Below are positions 6,716-10,564 of a stretch of 10,564 nucleotides of DNA, in pieces. The stretch spans positions 1 through 10,564 of the forward strand of contig CAJKZL010000070.1 in assembly GCA_905204385.1 (NCBI GenBank), written 5' to 3'. Every line of letters starts with the position of its first letter. Position 1 is the stretch's first letter. Made by a program: the position numbers and the translations under genes. The notes beneath the pieces were generated by a model. The model was not told where the DNA came from. It did not search any database and worked only from the letters and a program-made list of their open reading frames with translations. This DNA is from an uncultured Odoribacter sp. Its GTDB lineage: Bacteria > Bacteroidota > Bacteroidia > Bacteroidales > Marinifilaceae.

Positions 6716-8116
6716 ATGGATATGAACGGTAAAAATAAAAAAGATATTTCCCGGCGGGATTTTTTAAAGATTGTAGGCATCAGTACCGCAGCGACCGCGG
6801 TTGCCCTGTCGGGCTGCGATCCGAACAAAAGCTCTGTTTCGGGAGACCGCCAGGCTCAGGGGGAAGTTCCCATGGACCGGATGACCTACCGGGTGAATCC
6901 GAAAAATGGCGGAAAAGTGTCGCTGCTAGGATACGGCTGTATGCGCTGGCCTACACTCCCCGCTCCCGGAGGTGACGGAAACGTGATCGACCAGCAGGCC
7001 GTGAATGGTCTCATCGACTATGCCATCGCGCATGGAGTGAATTACTTCGATACGTCGCCTGTGTATGTGCAGGGTTGGTCGGAAAAATCCACGGGAATGG
7101 CCTTGAAGCGGCATCCGCGGGAGAAATTTCTGATCGCAACGAAACTGTCGAATTTTTCGAATTACACCCGGGAAAATTCGATGGCGATGTACCGCAAATC
7201 GTTCGAAGATTTGCAGGTAGATTACATCGATTACTATTTGCTGCATTCGATCGGTAACGGCGGTATCAAAACTTTCAGGGCACGCTACATCGACAACGGA
7301 ATGATCGACTTCCTGATGAAAGAGCGGGAAGCCGGGCACATCCGTCATCTGGGATTCTCGTTTCACGGGACGGTGGATGTCTTCGACGAAGTACTGGCCA
7401 TGCACGACGAGGTACACTGGGATTTCGTACAGATACAGCTTAACTATGTGGACTGGCGACATGCCTCCGCCAGAAATGTGAATGCGGAATATCTGAATGC
7501 CGAGCTTCAAAAGTGGAATATTCCGGCCGTCATCATGGAGCCGCTGTTGGGTGGGAGGCTTTCGAACGTGCCGGAGCATATCGTGACACGGCTCAAGCAA
7601 CGACAACCGGAGTCAAGCGTAGCTTCATGGGCTTTCCGGTTTGCCGGAACGCCCGAAAACGTGCTGACGGTGCTCAGTGGCATGACGTATATGGAACATT
7701 TGCAAGATAACATCCGCACTTATTCGCCGCTGACGCCATTGACTGACGCCGAACGGGAGTTTCTGGAACAGACGGCGGTATTGATGATGCAGTATCCGAC
7801 CATTCCATGCAACGATTGCAAATATTGTATGCCTTGTCCTTATGGCATCGACATTCCGGCAGTGTTACTGCACTACAATAAATGCGTAAACGAAGGTAAT
7901 CTGTCGGGCTCTTCACAGGACGGAAACTATCGCAAGGCCCGGCGGGCCTTTCTCGTGGGCTACGACCGCAGCGTGCCCCGCCTGCGGCAAGCCAGCCATT
8001 GCATCGGCTGCAATCAGTGTGTGGACCATTGCCCGCAAAGCATCGATATTCCCAAGGAATTGCACCGAATCGACCGGTATGCAGAGAACCTGAAGCAAGG
8101 AGTGGAGTTCGGATGA
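6716..8116 (+). CDS. Exported aldo/keto reductase with two ferredoxin-type clusters
   Basis: The start is placed at 6716 (466 residues), 16 bases after the previous stop; the ATG at 6722 is equally possible. An earlier in-frame ATG at 6620 lies inside the preceding gene and is unlikely. The N-terminus is a twin-arginine signal, SRRDFLK (R13, R14), with a hydrophobic stretch ending in LSGC (C34), a lipobox. The aldo/keto reductase barrel follows, with the catalytic tetrad D112 and Y117 (FDTSPVY), K143 (ATKLS) and H177 (LLHS). The C-terminus has CNDCKYCMPCP (C365-C374) and CIGCNQCVDHCP (C429-C439), typical of the COG1453 type. The enzyme is therefore predicted to be a membrane-anchored, extracytoplasmic, iron-sulfur reductase. 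Ordinary relatives use NAD(P)H, which is not available outside the cytoplasm, so electrons probably come from the upstream polyferredoxin. The substrate is unknown. Confidence 0.9.
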   Translation: MDMNGKNKKDISRRDFLKIVGISTAATAVALSGCDPNKSSVSGDRQAQGEVPMDRMTYRVNPKNGGKVSLLGYGCMRWPTLPAPGGDGNVIDQQAVNGLIDYAIAHGVNYFDTSPVYVQGWSEKSTGMALKRHPREKFLIATKLSNFSNYTRENSMAMYRKSFEDLQVDYIDYYLLHSIGNGGIKTFRARYIDNGMIDFLMKEREAGHIRHLGFSFHGTVDVFDEVLAMHDEVHWDFVQIQLNYVDWRHASARNVNAEYLNAELQKWNIPAVIMEPLLGGRLSNVPEHIVTRLKQRQPESSVASWAFRFAGTPENVLTVLSGMTYMEHLQDNIRTYSPLTPLTDAEREFLEQTAVLMMQYPTIPCNDCKYCMPCPYGIDIPAVLLHYNKCVNEGNLSGSSQDGNYRKARRAFLVGYDRSVPRLRQASHCIGCNQCVDHCPQSIDIPKELHRIDRYAENLKQGVEFG

Positions 8117-8149
8117 TCCTATTAGCAACACATATAAAAATCGGATATT

Positions 8150-8662
8150 ATGCATGCAACATGTGTAAAACTTTATTCGCTGGAGTATAACCGTGCGAAA
8201 ACGTATCGCGTGGCCGCTTTGTTCGTGGCCGGGAATATTCTCTTGCCACAACTTTGTCATCTCCTTCCCCAAGGAGGCGTCACCTGGCTTCCTATTTATT
8301 TCTTTACGCTGATCGGCGCGTATAAATACGGCTGGCGGGCAGGATTGCTGACAGCCTTGGCTTCACCGCTGGCAAACTGGGCCCTGTTCGGTATGCCTGC
8401 TGCGGTCGCCTTGCCTGCCATTTTGATGAAATCGGTGCTGCGGGCAGCCGCAGCCGGGTTTACCGCATCGCATTTCAAACGGGCGTCGCTGCTTCTTCTT
8501 GCCGGAGTCGTACTCGCTTACCAAGTCGCCGGAACACTGGGAGAATGGGCATTGAAGGGCGACTTTCTCCTCGCCGTGCAGGATTTCCGCATCGGTCTAC
8601 CGGGAATGCTGGTGCAGATTGCCGGAGGGTGGCTTTTTATCAATCGTTTAATGCGCAGGTAA
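8150..8662 (+). CDS. ECF transporter S component, substrate unknown
   Basis: A 170-residue hydrophobic protein with about five or six predicted membrane helices. It fits the substrate-binding S components of energy-coupling factor vitamin and metal transporters: similar length, an N-terminal helix VAALFVAGNILLPQL, a GAYKYGWRAG turn, and alanine-rich helices such as LRAAAAGFTASHF. No ATPase (A) or T subunit lies in the window, so it probably shares a genomic ECF module. It starts 33 bases after the reductase stop and is the last gene of the operon; a stem overlaps its stop codon. The operon link suggests it imports a cofactor or substrate of the redox proteins, which is inference. Some family members carry a longer N-terminus, so the start at 8150 is moderately secure. 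Confidence 0.75.
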   Translation: MHATCVKLYSLEYNRAKTYRVAALFVAGNILLPQLCHLLPQGGVTWLPIYFFTLIGAYKYGWRAGLLTALASPLANWALFGMPAAVALPAILMKSVLRAAAAGFTASHFKRASLLLLAGVVLAYQVAGTLGEWALKGDFLLAVQDFRIGLPGMLVQIAGGWLFINRLMRR

Positions 8663-8701
8663 ACCTAGCGATACCGGATTTGTTTACCGGCCGTTTTTTT
8701 T
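8658..8701 (+). terminator. Terminator of the redox operon
   Basis: Arms ggtaaac (8658-8664) and gtttacc (8682-8688) form a 7-bp stem that includes the TAA stop of the ECF gene. A run of eight T residues (8694-8701) follows after five bases. The offset between stem and T-run is not ideal, and an alternative small ccgg/ccgg stem overlaps the 3' arm. A terminator is likely but probably leaky. Confidence 0.5.
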
Positions 8702-8710
8702 GTAACTTCG
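8679..8710 (+). promoter_or_regulatory. Predicted promoter of the thioredoxin gene
   Basis: TTTG (8679-8682) and TAACTTCG (8703-8710) are 20 bases apart, matching the Bacteroidetes -33/-7 arrangement with one mismatch in the -7 box. It overlaps the preceding terminator and would give a leader of about 40 bases. It suggests the thioredoxin gene is transcribed separately from the redox operon. Confidence 0.5.
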
Positions 8711-8753
8711 CAACGCGCCATGCGTAAAACCGAACAAAATAAATCCATGCAGT

Positions 8754-9182
8754 ATGAAAAAAATGATTTTATCCATCCTGATATTGTGCCTCGCGGGGAT
8801 GGTCTTCACAGCCAAGGCGCAGGAGGTCAAATCGCTGACCGATGAGGAGTTTAAAAAAGAAATCTGGAATTACACCGACAATAAAGATTGGAAATTTTTG
8901 GGTGATAAGCCGGCCATTATCGATTTGTATGCCACCTGGTGCCCTCCCTGCAAAAAACTGGCTCCTATTCTGGAACAAGTACAGAAAGAGTACGGGGAAA
9001 AAATTCAAATCTATAAGGTGGACGTAGACAAGGAAAAGAGCATTTCTCAATTGTTCAATGTTAAAAGCATCCCTGTTATGGTCTTTATTCCCCGGGACGG
9101 CAAACCTTTTACCGTTGTCGGATTGCGACCTCAAAATCAGATCGAGCAGATCATCCAGGAAAAACTTGATATTAAAAAGTAA
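8754..9182 (+). CDS. Exported thioredoxin-family protein (WCPPC)
   Basis: A 142-residue protein. The N-terminus is a Sec signal peptide with Lys at 2 and 3, a hydrophobic core at about 4-19 and a probable cleavage site after AKA or KAQ (residues 21-23). The thioredoxin fold follows, with the redox motif WCPPC at 62-66 and the cis-proline loop SIPV (P107). The spacing between motifs is normal and nothing is missing. The protein should act in the periplasm as a dithiol oxidoreductase, either reducing or forming disulfides. WCPPC rather than WCGPC makes a heme-maturation or dedicated reductase role possible, but neighbours give no cytochrome c link. The gene has its own promoter and a strong terminator. 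A second ATG three codons in (8763) is a less likely start. Confidence 0.9.
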   Translation: MKKMILSILILCLAGMVFTAKAQEVKSLTDEEFKKEIWNYTDNKDWKFLGDKPAIIDLYATWCPPCKKLAPILEQVQKEYGEKIQIYKVDVDKEKSISQLFNVKSIPVMVFIPRDGKPFTVVGLRPQNQIEQIIQEKLDIKK

Positions 9183-9196
9183 AATATCTTAAAAGT

Positions 9197-9240
9197 CAAC
9201 GTCCCTGAGATCGTTTTTGATCTCAGGGACGTTGTTTTTT
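9197..9240 (+). terminator. Strong Rho-independent terminator after the thioredoxin gene
   Basis: caacgtccctgagatc (9197-9212) and gatctcagggacgttg (9219-9234) pair perfectly over 16 bases around a six-base loop. They are followed by six T residues, one A and six more T residues. This is the clearest terminator in the window. Confidence 0.95.
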
Positions 9241-9259
9241 ATTTTTTGGATTATTTTTG
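9231..9259 (+). promoter_or_regulatory. Predicted promoter of the PAP2 gene
   Basis: TATTTTTG (9252-9259) is an exact TAnnTTTG -7 box, placed 27 bases before the PAP2 start codon. A gttg (9231-9234) lies 17 bases upstream of it, a little close for a -33 element, and overlaps the thioredoxin terminator. The implied leader is only about 23 bases. Confidence 0.55.
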
Positions 9260-9286
9260 TGTTGCTAAATTGTCATCTGAACGAAT

Positions 9287-10000
9287 ATGCTGGAAACTTT
9301 GCAACACCTGGATCAACAGTTATTACTGACTCTCAATGGTTTACATTCTCCTTTCTGGGACGATTTCATGTGGATAGTTTCCGCCAAGCTGACGTGGGTG
9401 CCTATGTACGCCACCCTTCTGTATATTTTATGCAAGAATTTCAATATCCGGATGACTATTTTCACGGTCGTTGCCTTTGTGCTGACCATCACATTTGCGG
9501 ACCAGGTATGCGCAACCGTCATCCGGCCTTTGGTCGAACGCATGCGGCCCTCTAATATCAACAACCCTTTGTCCGAGTTCGTCCTCATCCTTCATGGCAA
9601 ACGGGGCGGACAATACGGATTTCCGTCGTGTCACGCTTCCAATTCGTTCGGTCTGGCTTTTCTGACGATCATGCTCTTCCGGCAACGCTGGCTCACCCTC
9701 TTTATTCTCTTCTGGGCTACCTTGAACTCTTATTCACGGATCTATCTGGGAGTGCAGTATCCCGGCGATTTATTAGCCGGAATGGTAGTGGGATTTTGCG
9801 GTGCTGCACTTATTTATTTTTTGTACCGGAAATCCCTCGGAATACCCCGCTTAGGACGATTCCTTCATTATGCCGGAACAGACCGGGAGTTGACAGCGCA
9901 TCCTGCAAAGATCAAATACACTTGCTCGACCGTCTACATGGGACTGGTCACTCTGGCAGGAATCGCTGTTTATTCGGCAGTCCGCTTGTGGATAGTTTGA
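9287..10000 (+). CDS. PAP2-family membrane phosphatase, third-motif His replaced by Gln
   Basis: A 237-residue protein with about six membrane helices and the three-part PAP2 phosphatase signature. Motif 1 is R80-x6-RP (RPLVERMRP), with Arg where Lys is commoner. Motif 2 is PSCH at 113-116. Motif 3 is SRIYLGVQYPGD at 150-161. In the family, motif 3 is SR-x5-H-x3-D and its histidine forms the phospho-enzyme; here position 157 is encoded by CAG (Gln). Intact relatives dephosphorylate lipid phosphates such as undecaprenyl pyrophosphate or lipid A. With Gln157 activity is doubtful unless another residue substitutes or the base is misread. The start at 9287 fits the short distance to the promoter. 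The C-terminus has one extra hydrophobic helix after the catalytic core. Confidence 0.9.
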   Translation: MLETLQHLDQQLLLTLNGLHSPFWDDFMWIVSAKLTWVPMYATLLYILCKNFNIRMTIFTVVAFVLTITFADQVCATVIRPLVERMRPSNINNPLSEFVLILHGKRGGQYGFPSCHASNSFGLAFLTIMLFRQRWLTLFILFWATLNSYSRIYLGVQYPGDLLAGMVVGFCGAALIYFLYRKSLGIPRLGRFLHYAGTDRELTAHPAKIKYTCSTVYMGLVTLAGIAVYSAVRLWIV

Positions 10001-10045
10001 TACTATCGTCCGGTCTAAATCCGTCGTGTCCTACCCCCCCCCGGC

Positions 10046-10564
10046 CTACCGGCTGCACTGAAGCCCCAGCAGTTCTTGAAAGCAACGAAGTACTTTAAGC
10101 TTTACTTCGTCCATATCCAGGCGGCGGCCAGTCTCCTTTTCCATGGAGGTCACTCCTTTGTCGACAAAGCCACAGGGATGGAAGTAATTAAAATAATTCA
10201 AATCGGTATTGACATTCAAAGCAAAACCATGCATAGTCACATAACGGGAACATTTCACCCCGATAGCGCATATTTTCCGGGCATCCGCGCGGCCGGGGTC
10301 CAGCCATACTCCCGTCGCTCCCGGTAAACGGCCTCCTTCGATACCATACTCCGCAAGGGTACGGATCACAATCTCTTCCAAGCGCTCAACATATTCTTTT
10401 ACTCCCAGGTGTAAACTTTCAAGGTCGAGGATAGGATAAGCCACCAACTGTCCCGGTCCATGAAAAGTGATGTCCCCTCCCCGGTCCACTTTGATAAATT
10501 CGGCATGAGCAGCCCTCAACTGAAGAGAACCGATCAGCATATTCGCTTCTTTTCCGCTCTTTCC
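10046..10564 (-). CDS. lipB: LipB, octanoyl-[ACP]:protein N-octanoyltransferase (partial, N-terminus beyond the window)
   Basis: LipB moves octanoyl groups from acyl carrier protein to lipoyl-dependent enzymes such as the dehydrogenase complexes and glycine cleavage H protein, the first step of lipoic acid synthesis. The frame is open to the window's right edge and reads GKSGKEAN before the internal methionine at 10540, matching the family's LGKSG motif, so the true start lies outside. Visible signatures are RGGDITFHGPGQLVAYP, the active-site lysine region KICAIGVK, HGFALNVNTDL, and the catalytic cysteine in HPCGF. About 172 residues are present, so roughly the first 45 are missing. It converges with the PAP2 gene, leaving 45 bases between the stops. 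Confidence 0.95.
   Translation of the reverse strand, partial: GKSGKEANMLIGSLQLRAAHAEFIKVDRGGDITFHGPGQLVAYPILDLESLHLGVKEYVERLEEIVIRTLAEYGIEGGRLPGATGVWLDPGRADARKICAIGVKCSRYVTMHGFALNVNTDLNYFNYFHPCGFVDKGVTSMEKETGRRLDMDEVKLKVLRCFQELLGLQCSR

Noticed and set aside
10034..10042. Run of nine C residues as a phase-variation tract.
   Set aside because: It lies between the PAP2 and lipB stop codons, so length changes would not alter either protein, and no promoter overlaps it.

Overview
The window looks like chromosomal DNA from an anaerobic member of the Bacteroidales. Supporting points are a full-length-type Bacteroidetes HtpG, weak or absent Shine-Dalgarno sequences, several good matches to the Bacteroidetes -7 promoter box TAnnTTTG, and a non-mevalonate isoprenoid gene. 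I cannot place it to genus. No rRNA, tRNA, CRISPR array, insertion sequence or phage gene is visible.

Layout. Positions 44-2144 (minus) hold the chaperone gene htpG and its terminator. Its frame is broken by an in-frame TAA 45 codons before the natural end. Positions 2332-2877 (plus) encode an HdeD/DUF308 six-helix membrane protein. Positions 2891-4061 (minus) hold ispE followed by a small unknown membrane protein. A 499-base divergent region (4062-4560) carries opposing promoters for ispE and for the next operon, plus a predicted stem-loop at the start of the operon's leader RNA.

Positions 4561-8662 (plus) form the most interesting block: a DUF1893 (TM1506-like) protein, a 506-residue polyferredoxin that looks like NapH fused to NapG, a twin-arginine, lipobox-bearing aldo/keto reductase with two ferredoxin-type clusters, and an ECF-transporter S component. 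The block ends at a stem plus T-run overlapping the last stop codon. Read together, these genes suggest a membrane electron-transfer route from quinol through six iron-sulfur centres to an exported reductase, linked to uptake of an unidentified small molecule. No individual function in this block is proven by sequence.

Positions 8679-9240 hold an exported thioredoxin (WCPPC) with its own promoter and a very strong terminator. Positions 9252-10000 hold a PAP2-type membrane phosphatase whose usual nucleophilic histidine in the third motif reads as glutamine. Positions 10046-10564 (minus) hold lipB, which runs off the right edge and lacks its N-terminus.

Points most worth checking are the htpG nonsense codon, the NapH-NapG fusion with an internal twin-arginine segment, the redox/ECF operon and its leader RNA, and the PAP2 His-to-Gln change.
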